A DNA stretch of 64,000 bases from Paracoccaceae bacterium (GTDB lineage: Bacteria; Pseudomonadota; Alphaproteobacteria; Rhodobacterales; Rhodobacteraceae). The stretch spans positions 62,001-126,000 of the forward strand of contig JAFGTV010000053.1 of the NCBI GenBank assembly GCA_016938875.1. Direction: 5' to 3'. The notes beneath the pieces were generated by a model, which was not told where the DNA came from, ran no database searches, and saw only the letters and a program-made list of their open reading frames with translations. Positions 37,774-47,712 of this stretch are shown one piece after another (positions within the stretch are counted from its first letter, which is position 1; each line of letters opens with the position of its first letter). A program made the position numbers and the translations under genes.

Positions 37774-38351
37774 AAAAACAGCACTGCCAGCCCCACGCCC
37801 AGCCCGATAAACGCGTATCCGGCCACGATATAGGCCCCGTCCAGGGTCATCAGTCCGATGGCGAACAAGGTGATCGCGCTGGCCGCCACGGTGGCCAGCA
37901 TCGGCACGAATTCCATCAGCGGCATCACCAGGGTTACAGCCAGGCAAACCATCAATGCGACACAGCTGAACGGGCGTGTGGCCAGCCGCACCATGCGCGG
38001 GTGCACATGGCGGTCGATCCAGCTGGCCGGGCGGCGCAGCCACTTGACGGCCTTGCACATCTTGCGGGCCGATACGCTGCGCCGGGCGAGGGCGGCGGGC
38101 AACCACAGGCTGCTGCGGCCAAAGATCATCTGCACCGCCACCAACCCGATCACCAGACCGCCCATCGTCGGCATCCCGGGTATCGACGAGATTGGCGAGA
38201 CGAGGATCAGTGCGGGCAACAGCAACAGCGGGGCAAAGGACCGCTCGCCCAGACCGGCGACGATTTCGGCCACCGAAACGCGGTCGCCCCTGATGCTGGC
38301 GACCAGCGCATCCAGCACGCCATTGACCGTTTGCTGGTCCGTTTGGTCCAT
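37770..38351 (-). CDS. ExoD-family membrane protein
   Basis: A 193-residue membrane protein of the ExoD (exopolysaccharide synthesis) family. The typical N-terminal helix is [19 protein letters not shown], followed by a membrane region beginning [20 protein letters not shown] and a second conserved stretch [15 protein letters not shown]. Three or four helices follow. In rhizobia ExoD affects exopolysaccharide and alkali tolerance; the molecular function is unknown. It lies 13 bases downstream of an epimerase gene on the same strand, so the two may form an operon. Confidence 0.88.
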   Translation of the reverse strand: MDQTDQQTVNGVLDALVASIRGDRVSVAEIVAGLGERSFAPLLLLPALILVSPISSIPGMPTMGGLVIGLVAVQMIFGRSSLWLPAALARRSVSARKMCKAVKWLRRPASWIDRHVHPRMVRLATRPFSCVALMVCLAVTLVMPLMEFVPMLATVAASAITLFAIGLMTLDGAYIVAGYAFIGLGVGLAVLFF

Positions 38352-38364
38352 TTCGGGGCCTTTC

Positions 38365-39222
38365 CTAACCGCGCGCGGCGCGGTCGCCCTCGACCAGCGC
38401 GGCCAGCCCTGCGCGATAGTCGGGATGGCGCAGATGCACGCCCAGCAGGGTCTTTATCCGGTCGTTTCGCACCCGTTTGGATTCGGAATAGAAACTGGCG
38501 GCCATCGGGCCCAGGCTGGCGTCATCGAACGCCACCTCGGGGGGCAGGGGCAGGCCCAGCATGCGCGCGGCAAAGGCGATGATGTCCTGCGGCGGCGCGG
38601 GTTCATCATCGGCCACGTTATAGACCATGCCCGGATCCGGCGCGGCCATCGAGGCGGCCAGAACCTGGGCGATATCGGCGACGTGGATACGGGAAAACAT
38701 CTGGCCGGGTTTTATGATCCGCTGCGCGGTGCCGTCGCGCATGCGGTCCAGCGGCGAACGGCCAGGCCCATAGATGCCCGCCAGCCGAAACACATGCAGC
38801 GGCAGACCCAGCGAGGCCCAATCGGCCTCGGCCAGGACGCGGGCGCGACCGCGTTGGGTTGTGGGGGTAAGGGGGGTGTCCTCGTCGACCCAGCCGCCCT
38901 GATGGTCGCCATAGACGCCCGTCGTCGACAGATAGCCGACCCATTTCAGGTGGTGGGCCTTGTGCAGCAGCCCACCCAGCGCCGCGACGACCGGATCGCC
39001 GTCCGGTCCCGGCGGGACAGAGCTGAGCAGGTGCGTCGCGCGCGCCAGGGCCGGGGCGATGTCGTCACCGGGCCAGATCAACGGCTCGACCCCCTCGGCG
39101 CGCAGGGCTGCGGCACGCTCGGCGCTGCGGGTGGTGCCGATCACGCGCCAGTCCGCGCCCAATTGGCGGGTCAGTTCGCGGGCGCTGTAACCGTGCCCGA
39201 TGGAAAGCAGGACATGTGTCAT
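38365..39222 (-). CDS. NAD(P)-dependent epimerase/dehydratase-like protein (SDR)
   Basis: A 285-residue extended SDR-like protein. The N-terminus MTHVLLSIGHGYSARELTRQ has the glycine-rich nucleotide loop in altered form (G-H-G-Y-S). Then WVGYLSTTGVYGDHQGGWVD has the catalytic-region STTGVYGD, and HVFRLAGIYGPGRSPLD is a standard epimerase motif. The usual YxxxK triad is not obvious after GVYGD; LTPTTQRGRARVLAE may replace it, as in the YeeZ-like atypical SDRs. No substrate can be named. The ATG at 39222 was chosen for the start of the Rossmann strand. Confidence 0.85.
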   Translation of the reverse strand: MTHVLLSIGHGYSARELTRQLGADWRVIGTTRSAERAAALRAEGVEPLIWPGDDIAPALARATHLLSSVPPGPDGDPVVAALGGLLHKAHHLKWVGYLSTTGVYGDHQGGWVDEDTPLTPTTQRGRARVLAEADWASLGLPLHVFRLAGIYGPGRSPLDRMRDGTAQRIIKPGQMFSRIHVADIAQVLAASMAAPDPGMVYNVADDEPAPPQDIIAFAARMLGLPLPPEVAFDDASLGPMAASFYSESKRVRNDRIKTLLGVHLRHPDYRAGLAALVEGDRAARG

Positions 39223-39366
39223 GGACCATTTAAGTGGGCGACCCGCGCCCGGACGCAAGCCCATCGTGCGCTTGCTGTAGCGTAAAGCCCAGCAGGGCTT
39301 GCACCTGCGGGCGAAAGCGTGACACTTGGTCTCAGCGCGACACCCCCCCCGTCAAGAGGTCTGCCA

Positions 39367-40851
39367 ATGCAGGATCACGCCACCGAACTGCCCCTGGAAA
39401 GCCCCGACCTGCCCGCGCCAGAGGCCTTTACCGATCCCGAGGCCGCCGTTGCCCGGTTGATCGCGATATACGATGCCGCCACCGGATTTCTGCGGGCACG
39501 TTTCCAGGAAACGCTGGACGGTCAGCCGTCGCGGGCCCGGTTTCGTGCGGTCTATCCCGAGATACGGTTCACCACCGCGACTTACGCCCATGTGGATACC
39601 CGGCTCAGCTTTGGTCATGTTGCCCAGCCCGGCACCTATGCCGCGACGATCACCCGGCCTGATCTTTTTGCCAACTACCTGCGCCAGCAAATCGCCCTTT
39701 TGGTGGCGAACCATGGTCAGCCGGTGGTGATCGGCCCCTCTGACACACCGATCCCGATCCACTTTGCCGCTGCCGGCGAACAGGGGATGAGCGTTCCCCA
39801 AGAAGGTGTGATGGAGGTGCCGCTGCGCGACCTCTTTGATGTGCCGGACCTGAACACCACCAATGACGACATCGTCAACGGCACCCATACCCAGGCCGAG
39901 GGGGCGCCGCGCCCGTTGGCGCCGTTTACCGCGCAACGGGTCGACTACTCGCTGGCGCGACTGGCCCATTACACCGCCACCGCGCCCGAGCATTTCCAGA
40001 ACCACGTGCTGTTCACCAACTATCAGTTCTATGTCGAAGAGTTCGAGGCATTTGCCCGCGTCGCACTGAACGACCCCGCCAGTGGCTATACCGCGCTGGT
40101 CGGCCCCGGCAATGCGGTGATCACCGATACCCGCTCGCCCCTGCCGGCCCCGGCCAAGCTGCCGCAAATGCCGACCTATCACCTGAAACGCGCCGATGGG
40201 CAGGGGATTACCCTGGTCAATATCGGGGTGGGTCCGTCGAACGCGAAAACCGCGACCGATCATATCGCGGTGCTGCGCCCCCATGCCTGGATGATGGTGG
40301 GGCACTGTGCGGGGCTGCGCAATTCGCAGCGGCTGGGCGATTTCGTGCTGGCCCACGCCTATCTGCGCGAGGATCACGTGCTGGACGACGACCTGCCCGT
40401 CTGGGTGCCGATCCCGGCCCTGGCAGAGATCCAGGTCGCGCTGGAAGACGCGGTCGAAGAGGTCACCCGGCTGGAGGGGTTCGAGCTGAAGCGGATCATG
40501 CGCACAGGCACCGTGGCGACCATCGACAACCGCAACTGGGAGCTGCGCGACCAGTCCGGCCCGGTGCAGCGGCTGTCGCAATCGCGCGCCATCGCGCTGG
40601 ATATGGAAAGTGCCACGATCGCGGCCAACGGGTTCCGGTTCCGGGTGCCCTATGGCACGCTTTTGTGCGTGTCCGACAAACCGCTGCATGGCGAGTTGAA
40701 ACTGCCGGGCATGGCCAGCGATTTCTACAAGACCCAGGTTTCGCGCCATCTGGCGATCGGGATCCGCGCCATGGAACGTCTGCGCGAGATGCCGCTGGAA
40801 CGGATTCACAGCCGGAAATTGCGCAGTTTCGAGGAAACCGCTTTCCTTTGA
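39367..40851 (+). CDS. amn: AMP nucleosidase
   Basis: A 494-residue enzyme that splits AMP to adenine and ribose 5-phosphate. The N-terminal AMN domain (about 1-175) contains FGHVAQPGTYAATITRPDLF and VAMH-free regions. The C-terminal phosphorylase-like domain has NIGVGPSNAKTATDHIAVLR, MMVGHCAGLRNSQRLGDFVL and DMESATIAANGFRFRVPYG, the nucleoside phosphorylase catalytic pattern. It helps control adenylate levels. AAGAGGT lies nine bases before the ATG at 39367. Confidence 0.94.
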   Translation: MQDHATELPLESPDLPAPEAFTDPEAAVARLIAIYDAATGFLRARFQETLDGQPSRARFRAVYPEIRFTTATYAHVDTRLSFGHVAQPGTYAATITRPDLFANYLRQQIALLVANHGQPVVIGPSDTPIPIHFAAAGEQGMSVPQEGVMEVPLRDLFDVPDLNTTNDDIVNGTHTQAEGAPRPLAPFTAQRVDYSLARLAHYTATAPEHFQNHVLFTNYQFYVEEFEAFARVALNDPASGYTALVGPGNAVITDTRSPLPAPAKLPQMPTYHLKRADGQGITLVNIGVGPSNAKTATDHIAVLRPHAWMMVGHCAGLRNSQRLGDFVLAHAYLREDHVLDDDLPVWVPIPALAEIQVALEDAVEEVTRLEGFELKRIMRTGTVATIDNRNWELRDQSGPVQRLSQSRAIALDMESATIAANGFRFRVPYGTLLCVSDKPLHGELKLPGMASDFYKTQVSRHLAIGIRAMERLREMPLERIHSRKLRSFEETAFL

Positions 40852-40979
40852 GCGAAAAAAACGTCACAAAACCCTAGGAAAAAGGCGGTTCTCGACCACA
40901 AATCGTTGTGTGAGACCGCAAGATACCGTTAAATTGCCCAGATGAGCCCCCATAGAGGGCATGAACGAGGAGACCACAC

Positions 40980-41267
40980 ATGGCGAAACCGATGACCAAG
41001 ACCCAGCTGGTTGCGGCCCTGGCCGAGGAAATGGGTGCCGACAAGAAAGCCGCCGGTGCGGCCCTTGACGCGATCACCGCGCTGATCACCCGCGAAGTGT
41101 CGGGCGGTGGTGCCGTGACCCTGCCCGGCGTTGGCAAGATCTACTGCCGCGAGCGCCCCGAGCGCATGGTACGCAACCCCGCCACCGGCGAGCAGTTCAA
41201 GAAAGAGGCCGACAAGGTGGTCAAGATGACCATCGCCAAGGCCCTGAAGGACAGCGTCAACGGCTAA
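40980..41267 (+). CDS. hupB: HU-family DNA-binding protein
   Basis: A 95-residue histone-like protein: helices MTKTQLVAALAEEMGADKKA and AGAALDAITALITREVSGG, then the beta saddle VTLPGVGKIYCRERPERMVR with the DNA-intercalating arm ending NPATGEQFK. It lacks the Pro at the usual arm tip position seen in E. coli HU, reading RNPATGE, which is normal for the family. It binds and bends DNA as a dimer. AGGAG lies seven bases upstream of the ATG. A terminator follows. Similar to alphaproteobacterial HU; IHF is less likely. Confidence 0.93.
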   Translation: MAKPMTKTQLVAALAEEMGADKKAAGAALDAITALITREVSGGGAVTLPGVGKIYCRERPERMVRNPATGEQFKKEADKVVKMTIAKALKDSVNG

Positions 41268-41302
41268 GCCTTCCGCCTTTGTGAAAGGCCGGACTTCTTT
41301 TA

Positions 41303-41329
41303 GGGTCGCCCTTGGGCGGCCCTTTGCTT
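41303..41329 (+). terminator. Rho-independent terminator after hupB
   Basis: GGGTCGCCC (41303-41311) pairs with GGGCGGCCC (41314-41322) with one G-T wobble, then a T-rich tail TTTGCTTT. It lies 36 bases after the HU stop and directly before the ribosome site of the next gene. Confidence 0.65.
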
Positions 41330-41341
41330 TGGAGAACAGGG

Positions 41342-42235
41342 ATGGATTTTCGCGCGCTGGCGATGGGGCTGGCATTTGCCTTTATCTGGGCGTCTGCGTT
41401 CAGCTCGGCGCGGATCATCGTGGCCGAGGCGCCGCCGCTCAGCGCGCTGGCGCTGCGGTTCCTGATCTCGGGGATGCTGGGCATCGCGATCGCGCGGGCC
41501 CTGGGGCAAAGCTGGCGGTTGACCGGCCCGCAATGGCGCGCGACCGTGATTTTCGGGCTGAGTCAGAACGCGCTCTATCTGGGCCTGAATTTCGTCGCCA
41601 TGCAGACGTTAGAGGCGTCGATGGCGGCGATCATCGCCTCGACCATGCCGCTGCTGGTGGCGCTGTTCGGCTGGATCGTTCTGGGCGAACGGGTGCGCCC
41701 GCTGGGGGTGGTCGGTCTGGTGGTCGGCTTTGTCGGTGTGGCGATCATCATGGGCAGCCGGATTTCGGGCGGGGTCGATCTGTTCGGGCTGGTGCTGTGC
41801 ATCGCGGGGGTGTTCGCGCTGACGGCTGCGACGCTGTCGGTGCGGGGCGCATCCTCGGGCGGGAATGTGCTGATGATCGTGGGTCTGCAAATGCTGGTGG
41901 GCGCCGTGGCGCTGGGTCTGGCAGCCCTTGGTGTCGGCGAGGTCTGGGATGTCAGCTGGAGCTGGAAACTGGCGGCGGCCTTTGGCTATACCACGCTCTT
42001 TCCCGGTCTGATCGCCACGTTGATCTGGTTCCTGCTGGTCCGCCGCGTGGGCGCGGTGCGGGCCGCCACCTTCCACTTTCTCAGCCCGTTTTTCGGGGTT
42101 TCGATCGCCGCGATCCTTCTGGGAGAGCGCCTTGGCCCGATGGATGTGACGGGCGTTGCAGTGATCATGGCCGGTATCCTGGCCGTGCAAATGTCGAAGC
42201 AGGCCCGCGGGGCGGTGCCGGTGCAGGGCCGTTAG
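41342..42235 (+). CDS. DMT-superfamily (EamA) transporter
   Basis: A 297-residue inner-membrane protein with ten helices in two EamA repeats. MGLAFAFIWASAFSSARIIV is the typical first helix; APPLSALALRFLISG, GWIVLGERVRP and AAILLGERLGPMDVTGVAVI are the repeat motifs. The family exports amino acids or other small metabolites; the substrate is unknown. A GGAGAA lies just before the ATG at 41342, inside the tail of the HU terminator. It is not closely similar to the other DMT protein at 30.5 kb. Confidence 0.9.
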   Translation: MDFRALAMGLAFAFIWASAFSSARIIVAEAPPLSALALRFLISGMLGIAIARALGQSWRLTGPQWRATVIFGLSQNALYLGLNFVAMQTLEASMAAIIASTMPLLVALFGWIVLGERVRPLGVVGLVVGFVGVAIIMGSRISGGVDLFGLVLCIAGVFALTAATLSVRGASSGGNVLMIVGLQMLVGAVALGLAALGVGEVWDVSWSWKLAAAFGYTTLFPGLIATLIWFLLVRRVGAVRAATFHFLSPFFGVSIAAILLGERLGPMDVTGVAVIMAGILAVQMSKQARGAVPVQGR

Positions 42236-42248
42236 GACCGACGCCCGA

Positions 42249-42881
42249 TTATCGCAGTCTCAGACTCTGCAGGATCTTCCGGCTGAACGCCTCGAATTCG
42301 GCGGGCCGCCTGTCCGTCCCGGTCTTATGGACGGCGCCAATCTCGGTATAGGTATACCAAACGCGGCCAATCGAAGGATCATGGCCCAGACAACGGATGC
42401 CGGTCAGGTCGACCCGGGCGAGGAACTTGCCGCTCCGCTCGGACACGTGGGTGTCCTCGTCAAAATAAAGGCATTCTTCCAGCCCGATTTGACCGCGGGT
42501 CGCAGGCGCCGGCCGCGTGTTCCGCGACAGGATCACGATTTTCCCACGGCCGGAATCGCGTTGCTTGACGGCAAGGTCTTCGAATTTGCGAAGGGCGGCG
42601 CGCATGTAGCCGCGCGGGTTGGCAAGGAATTTCTCCCGCGTCGCGCCGATGCTCTTGGCGAAGGCGCCGATGCCATATTCGTGAAAAACTAGATCGATCT
42701 TGACATACCCATCGGTCATCGGGATTGAGCACGAGACCGCCCCACCGTCGACCTGAATGCGGTCGCGACAGGCCGACGGAAAGGCGAGTGTTGCGCCGTC
42801 GTAATCGGGCCCTGCGCTGGCTGGCGCCGGAACGAAAAGCAGAACGACCGCGAAAAGCCCCGCGATGATCCTGGTTGTCAT
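42249..42881 (-). CDS. Hypothetical secreted protein
   Basis: A 210-residue protein not recognised. A clear signal peptide (MTTRIIAGLFAVVLLFVPAPASA) is followed by a mature domain with four or five Cys residues (SACRDR, VSCSIP, LEECLYF, IRCLGHD), which may form disulfides in the periplasm. The pattern RNTRPAPATRGQIGLEECLY and the terminal EFEAFSRKILQSLRLR suggest a compact alpha/beta domain. It converges with the DMT transporter gene. The frame is full length with normal composition, so I regard it as real. Confidence 0.72.
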   Translation of the reverse strand: MTTRIIAGLFAVVLLFVPAPASAGPDYDGATLAFPSACRDRIQVDGGAVSCSIPMTDGYVKIDLVFHEYGIGAFAKSIGATREKFLANPRGYMRAALRKFEDLAVKQRDSGRGKIVILSRNTRPAPATRGQIGLEECLYFDEDTHVSERSGKFLARVDLTGIRCLGHDPSIGRVWYTYTEIGAVHKTGTDRRPAEFEAFSRKILQSLRLR

Positions 42882-43019
42882 TCCCCCCTCCCCGAAGTTG
42901 CTGTTGCCCGTCAGGATCAGTATTGGGCCGCCGCGTAGCCATGGCTTTGAGACATGTCATGGACATGGCGTGCAATTCGGCCAATACGGCAACCTATCCG
43001 ACCCTGGGGCAAACGCGAG

Positions 43020-44132
43020 TTAGGACCGTCCGCCGATCCTGCCCCGGTTTTCGCCGACCTGCCCGCGGTGCAGCAGCCAGTGGTCCAGCAGGACGCAGGC
43101 CATCATCGCCTCGCCCACCGGCACGGCGCGGATGCCGACACAGGGGTCATGGCGGCCCTTGGTGATGATCTCGGTCGTCTCGCCCGTGCGGGTGATCGTG
43201 CGCCGGGGCGTCAGGATCGAGGAGGTCGGCTTGACCGCGAAACGCACCACGATGTCCTGTCCGGTAGAGATCCCGCCCAGAATGCCGCCCGCGTGGTTTG
43301 ACGAATAGACCGGCGCGCCATCGTTGCCCATAAAGATCTCGTCGGCATTGTCGCTGCCGGTCAGGGCGGCGGCGGCCATTCCTTCGCCGATCTCGACGCC
43401 CTTGACGGCATTGATGCTCATCATCGCGGCGGCCAGATCGGTGTCCAGCTTGCCATAGATCGGCGCGCCCAGACCTGCGGGAACGCCGCGCGCGACAACC
43501 TCGACCACCGCGCCGACGGAATTGCCGGCCTTGCGCAGGTCGTCCAGGTAGACGGCCCAATCGGTGGCGGCCTGCGCATCGGGCACCCAAAAGGGATTGC
43601 GCGCAATCTCGTCCCAGTCGAACCGGGCGCGGTCGATGCCATGCGGACCCATCTGCACCATATAGCCGGTGATCTGCACCCCCGGCGCCAGCAGGTCCAG
43701 CGCGGCGCGCGCCACGCCCCCGGCGGCCACCCGCGCGGCCGTTTCCCGCGCCGAGGATCGCCCGCCACCGCGATAGTCGCGGATGCCGTATTTCTGCCAA
43801 TAGGTGATATCGGCATGGCCGGGGCGGAATTTCTCGGCGATGTCGCCGTAATCCTTGGACCGCTGGTCGGTGTTGCGGATCATCAACTGGATCGGTGTGC
43901 CCGTCGATTGCCCCTCGAAGACACCGGACAGGATTTCCACCGCGTCGGGTTCCTGGCGCTGGGTGGTGTACTTGTTCTGGCCCGGTTTGCGCCGGTCCAG
44001 CCAGTGTTGCAGCGCGTCGGCATCCAGCGCCACGCCCGGCGGGCAGCCATCCACCGTAGCGCCCAGGGCGGGCCCATGGCTTTCGCCCCAGGTTGTGACG
44101 CGGAACAGGTGGCCAAAGGTGTTCAGGCTCAT
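43020..44132 (-). CDS. aroC: Chorismate synthase
   Basis: A 370-residue FMN-dependent enzyme, the last step of the shikimate pathway (EPSP to chorismate). The signatures are [18 protein letters not shown] (17-34) and [20 protein letters not shown], with a third at [19 protein letters not shown]. The ATG at 44132 has AAAGGAG eight bases upstream; the frame stays open further but runs antisense to thiB. It is divergent from the TPP-riboswitch thiamine operon. The product feeds Trp, Phe, Tyr, folate and ubiquinone. Confidence 0.96.
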   Translation of the reverse strand: MSLNTFGHLFRVTTWGESHGPALGATVDGCPPGVALDADALQHWLDRRKPGQNKYTTQRQEPDAVEILSGVFEGQSTGTPIQLMIRNTDQRSKDYGDIAEKFRPGHADITYWQKYGIRDYRGGGRSSARETAARVAAGGVARAALDLLAPGVQITGYMVQMGPHGIDRARFDWDEIARNPFWVPDAQAATDWAVYLDDLRKAGNSVGAVVEVVARGVPAGLGAPIYGKLDTDLAAAMMSINAVKGVEIGEGMAAAALTGSDNADEIFMGNDGAPVYSSNHAGGILGGISTGQDIVVRFAVKPTSSILTPRRTITRTGETTEIITKGRHDPCVGIRAVPVGEAMMACVLLDHWLLHRGQVGENRGRIGGRS

Positions 44133-44220
44133 GTGCGCTCTCCTTTGCCTGCCGGAATACCCGGCGCGGGCGCACCCCTCAAGGTCTTTCCCTTGCGGCG
44201 GGGGATCGGGGGGACTAGGT

Positions 44221-44318
44221 TTGACGCACCTCGGGGTGCCCGCGATATCGGGCTGAGATGCGTCATGCGAACCCGTTGAACCTGAACCGGTTAGAACCGG
44301 CGGAGGGAAGGTGTCTGG
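44221..44318 (+). ncRNA. TPP riboswitch (THI element)
   Basis: It contains the conserved THI-box core in order: CGGGGTGCCC, then GGCTGAGATGCG, ACCCGTTGAACCTGA, CCGGTTAGAACCGGCG and GGAGGGAAGGTGTC. The first and last parts (GACGCACC / GGTGTC) pair as helix P1. It lies 46 bases before thiB in the same direction, and no other gene fits, so it controls thiBPQ. In proteobacteria TPP binding usually masks the ribosome site or stops transcription; I see no clear terminator, so translational control is likelier. Confidence 0.95.
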
Positions 44319-44363
44319 ACATTCTCCACCCTTACCCAACCGCCCCGTATCTGGAGGATGACC

Positions 44364-45356
44364 ATGAAAGTTCCGTTCATCGCCGCGGGGATTCTGTGCG
44401 CCACGATGGCGTCGGCAGAACCCCCCGTGCTGACCGTCTATACCTATGACAGCTTTGTGTCCGACTGGGGCCCCGGCCCGCAGATCGAGGCCGCGTTCGA
44501 GGCGCAATGCGGCTGCGATCTGCAATTCGTCGGCGCGGGTGACGGTGCCGCCCTGCTGGCCCGCCTGCGGCTGGAGGGGGTGCGCACCAAGGCCGATGTC
44601 GTGCTGGGGCTGGATACCAACCTGACCGCGGCGGCCGCCGAAACCGGCCTGTTCGCGCGGCACGGGATCGCGGATGTGGCGTTCGATCTGCCGGTCGGGT
44701 GGGATGACGAGATGTTCCTGCCTTATGACTGGGGCTATTTCGCATTTGTCTATGACAAGACCCGCTTGGCCACCCCGCCCACCAGTTTCCAGGCCCTGGC
44801 CGATGCGCCCGAGGATCTGAAGATCGTGATCCAGGATCCGCGCAGTTCCACCCCCGGGCTGGGCCTGCTGATGTGGGTCAAGGCGGCCTATGGCGATCGC
44901 GCCCCGGACATCTGGGCCGGCCTGGCGCCGCATATCCTGACCGTGACCAAGGGCTGGTCCGAGGCCTATGGCATGTTCCTGGAGGGCGAGGCCGACATGG
45001 TGCTGTCCTATACCACCTCGCCCGCCTATCACCTGATCGCCGAAGAGGACGACACCAAGGCCGCCGCCCCCTTTGACGAGGGGCATTATTTGCAGATCGA
45101 GGTCGCCGGGCGCATCGCCTCGTCCGATCAACCCGAACTGGCGCAACAGTTCCTGGACTTCATGCTGTCGGACGGGTTCCAGTCGGTCATCCCCACGACG
45201 AACTGGATGTATCCCGCGGTCACGCCCGCAGGGGGGCTGCCCCAGGGGTTCGAGACGCTGATCGCCCCCGACACCGCCCTGGTCTATTCCGCCGGAGAGG
45301 CCGCGCGCGTGCGCGACGTGGCCTTGGACGAATGGCGCGACGCGCTCAGCCGCTAG
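44364..45356 (+). CDS. thiB: Thiamine ABC transporter, substrate-binding protein
   Basis: A 330-residue periplasmic binding protein. The signal peptide [18 protein letters not shown] is followed by [20 protein letters not shown], typical of ThiB. The domain continues [36 protein letters not shown] and [13 protein letters not shown], where Trp and Tyr residues stack on thiamine in E. coli ThiB. GGAGG abuts an ATG at 44358, so the next ATG (44364), six bases on, is the likelier start. First gene after the TPP riboswitch. It overlaps thiP by 25 bases. Confidence 0.95.
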   Translation: MKVPFIAAGILCATMASAEPPVLTVYTYDSFVSDWGPGPQIEAAFEAQCGCDLQFVGAGDGAALLARLRLEGVRTKADVVLGLDTNLTAAAAETGLFARHGIADVAFDLPVGWDDEMFLPYDWGYFAFVYDKTRLATPPTSFQALADAPEDLKIVIQDPRSSTPGLGLLMWVKAAYGDRAPDIWAGLAPHILTVTKGWSEAYGMFLEGEADMVLSYTTSPAYHLIAEEDDTKAAAPFDEGHYLQIEVAGRIASSDQPELAQQFLDFMLSDGFQSVIPTTNWMYPAVTPAGGLPQGFETLIAPDTALVYSAGEAARVRDVALDEWRDALSR

Positions 45357-46903
45357 GGGCCGCGCTGCCCGCCGGGATACTGGCGGGCAGCGTGATGCTG
45401 ATGCTCAGCCTCGGGACACTCGGGGCGGTGCTATGGCGGGCCGAGGGGCCGGGCGCGTTGAACGGCGCGGATTGGTCGGCGGTACGCTTTACCCTGGGCC
45501 AGGCGGTCTTGTCGTCGGTGCTGTCGGTGGCGTTGGCCGTGCCGGTGGCCCGCGCCCTGGCGCGGCGGAGGTTCCGGGGGCGGGGCCTCCTGATCACGCT
45601 TTTGGGCGCGCCGTTCATCCTGCCGGTGATCGTGGCGGTGCTGGGCCTGTTGGCGGTCTTTGGGCGCAGCGGGCTGATCTCGTCCATGCTGGCGCCGCTG
45701 GGGCTGGGCCCGATCGACATTTACGGGCTAGAGGGGGTGGTGCTGGCCCACGTGTTCTTTAACCTGCCGCTGGCCACGCGGCTGGTGCTGCAAGGGTGGC
45801 TGGCGATCCCATCGGAACAGTTCCGCCTGGCGGCGGCGTTGAATTTCACCCCAAGGGACGTGGCGCGCACGTTGGAATGGCCGATGCTGCGCAGCGTTCT
45901 GCCGGGCGCGTTGCTGGTGATTTTTCTGATCTGCATGACCAGCTTTGCGGTCGCGCTGACCCTGGGTGGCGGGCCCGGCGCCACGACGGTCGAGCTGGCG
46001 ATCTACCAGGCCTTTCGGTTTGAGTTCGACCTCGGCCGTGCCGCCCTGTTGTCGCTGGTTCAGTTCGGATTGTCGGGGGTGGCGGCCCTCTTGGCCTTTG
46101 CGATTGCGGTGCCGGGGGTTTTTGGCGCGGGGCTGGATCGGCCGCTGACCCGCTGGGATCGCGATAGTGCGGTCCGGCGTATCATGGACGGGCTGTGGAT
46201 CGTGCTGGCGGCGCTGTTCCTGATCGTGCCGCTTGGGATGGTCGTGCTGCATGGCGCGGCGGGCCTGCCACATCTGCCGGGCACGGTCTATTGGGCGGCA
46301 TTGCGGTCGCTCGCGGTGGCGCTGGGCTCTGCCGGGTTGACGCTGGCACTGGCGCTGCCGATGGCCCTGGCGGCGGTGCGGTTGGGCGGGGGGCGCGGTG
46401 CGGCGTTGCAGGCGGCGGGGACGCTGTCGATCGCGGCCTCGCCGCTGGTGATGGGCACGGGCCTTTTCATCATGCTGTTTCCGCTGGCCGATCCGATGCG
46501 CCTGGCCCTGCCGGTGACGGCGCTGGTAAATGCCGCGATGAGCCTGCCCTTTGCCCTGCGCGCCCTGACCCCCGCCGTGGCCGAGGCCGAGGCCGGGTTC
46601 GGGCGCCTGGCCGATAGCCTGGGGATGACCGGGATGGCGCGGCTGCGGCTGATGCTGTTGCCCCGGCTGCGCAGGCCGCTGGGCTTTACGCTGGGCCTGT
46701 CGGCGGCCCTGTCGATGGGGGATCTGGGGGTGATCGCGCTTTTCGCCGATCCGGGCCATGCCACGCTGCCGCTGCAACTTTATGGGTTGATGGGGGCGTA
46801 CCGCATGCAGGACGCGGCGGGTGCCGCGCTGTTGCTCTTGATGCTCAGCCTTGGGCTTTTCTGGATTTTTGACCGCGGGGGGCGCGCCCATGCTGACGCT
46901 TGA
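45332..46903 (+). CDS. thiP: Thiamine ABC transporter, permease
   Basis: A 523-residue membrane protein with two fused permease halves of about six helices each. Each half has an EAA-type loop: the first [20 protein letters not shown], the second [20 protein letters not shown]. This duplicated FbpB-like architecture is normal for ThiP. It passes thiamine or TPP through the inner membrane using ThiQ. Overlaps on both sides (25 bases with thiB, 14 with thiQ) show a coupled operon. Confidence 0.94.
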   Translation: MARRAQPLGAALPAGILAGSVMLMLSLGTLGAVLWRAEGPGALNGADWSAVRFTLGQAVLSSVLSVALAVPVARALARRRFRGRGLLITLLGAPFILPVIVAVLGLLAVFGRSGLISSMLAPLGLGPIDIYGLEGVVLAHVFFNLPLATRLVLQGWLAIPSEQFRLAAALNFTPRDVARTLEWPMLRSVLPGALLVIFLICMTSFAVALTLGGGPGATTVELAIYQAFRFEFDLGRAALLSLVQFGLSGVAALLAFAIAVPGVFGAGLDRPLTRWDRDSAVRRIMDGLWIVLAALFLIVPLGMVVLHGAAGLPHLPGTVYWAALRSLAVALGSAGLTLALALPMALAAVRLGGGRGAALQAAGTLSIAASPLVMGTGLFIMLFPLADPMRLALPVTALVNAAMSLPFALRALTPAVAEAEAGFGRLADSLGMTGMARLRLMLLPRLRRPLGFTLGLSAALSMGDLGVIALFADPGHATLPLQLYGLMGAYRMQDAAGAALLLLMLSLGLFWIFDRGGRAHADA

Positions 46904-47582
46904 GGATGTGCGTATCGAACAGGGCGCGTTCCGGTTGGCGGCGGATTTCCAGATCCCGGCCGGGGCGATCGTTGCGCTGTTGGGGGCATCGGGCGCGGGG
47001 AAATCCACGCTGCTCGACGTGATCGCGGGGTTCCTGGCGCCCAAATCCGGCCGGGTGCTGTGGCAGGGGCAGGATCTGACGCCGCTGGCGCCCGGCGCGC
47101 GTCCGCTGTCGGTGCTGTTCCAGGACAACAACCTTTTTGCGCATCTCACGGCGGCGCAAAATGTCGGGTTGGGCCTGCGCCCGGACTTGCGGCTGACGGC
47201 GGACCAAAAAGCGCGGGTCGAGGGGGCACTGACACGCGTCGGCCTGGGCGGTTTGGGCGCGCGCCGCCCCGCTGCGCTGTCCGGGGGGCAACGGGGGCGG
47301 GTGGCTCTGGCGCGGATGCTGTTACGCGGTCGGCCGCTGATGCTGCTTGATGAACCCTTTGCGGCGCTGGGCCCGGCGCTCAAGGCCGATATGTTGGCAT
47401 TGGTGGCGGATCTGGCGCGGGAAACCGGCGCGACCGTCCTGATGGTGACCCACGATCCCGCCGATGCCCGTGCGATTGCGGATCAGACGGTGCTGGTGGC
47501 CGACGGGGTTGCCCATGCGCCGCGCGCGACCGCGGCGCTGCTGGCCGATCCGCCCCCGGCGCTGCGCGCCTATCTGGGCTGA
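46890..47582 (+). CDS. thiQ: Thiamine ABC transporter, ATP-binding protein
   Basis: A 230-residue ATPase. Walker A GASGAGKSTLLDVIAGF is near residue 34, the Q-loop is VLFQDNNLFAHLT, the signature motif is LSGGQRGRVALARMLL, Walker B is PLMLLDEPFAALGPALK with catalytic Glu, and the switch is MVTHDPADA. It powers ThiP. The ATG at 46890 lies within the end of thiP. A bidirectional terminator follows, shared with petC. Confidence 0.95.
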   Translation: MLTLEDVRIEQGAFRLAADFQIPAGAIVALLGASGAGKSTLLDVIAGFLAPKSGRVLWQGQDLTPLAPGARPLSVLFQDNNLFAHLTAAQNVGLGLRPDLRLTADQKARVEGALTRVGLGGLGARRPAALSGGQRGRVALARMLLRGRPLMLLDEPFAALGPALKADMLALVADLARETGATVLMVTHDPADARAIADQTVLVADGVAHAPRATAALLADPPPALRAYLG

Positions 47583-47661
47583 GGATCGTCCGTCTTGCTG
47601 GTCAAAATACCCATGTGTCCCTGGCGGTCCATTCCACGTATCGCCGGGGCGGTGGCATAAA

Positions 47662-47687
47662 AAAACGCGCCCCTGAGGGCGCGTTTT
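47662..47687. terminator. Bidirectional terminator between thiQ and petC
   Basis: AAAACGCGCCC (47662-47672) pairs with GGGCGCGTTTT (47677-47687) around CTGA. A-run on one side and T-run on the other allow termination of both thiBPQ (plus) and petABC (minus), which converge here. Confidence 0.85.
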
Positions 47688-47712
47688 CCAATTTGAACCG
47701 ACCCCTTTGGGA

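Noticed and set aside
35899-38106. A 735-codon minus-strand frame
   Set aside because: Antisense to dxs, low-complexity product without motifs, no ribosome site.
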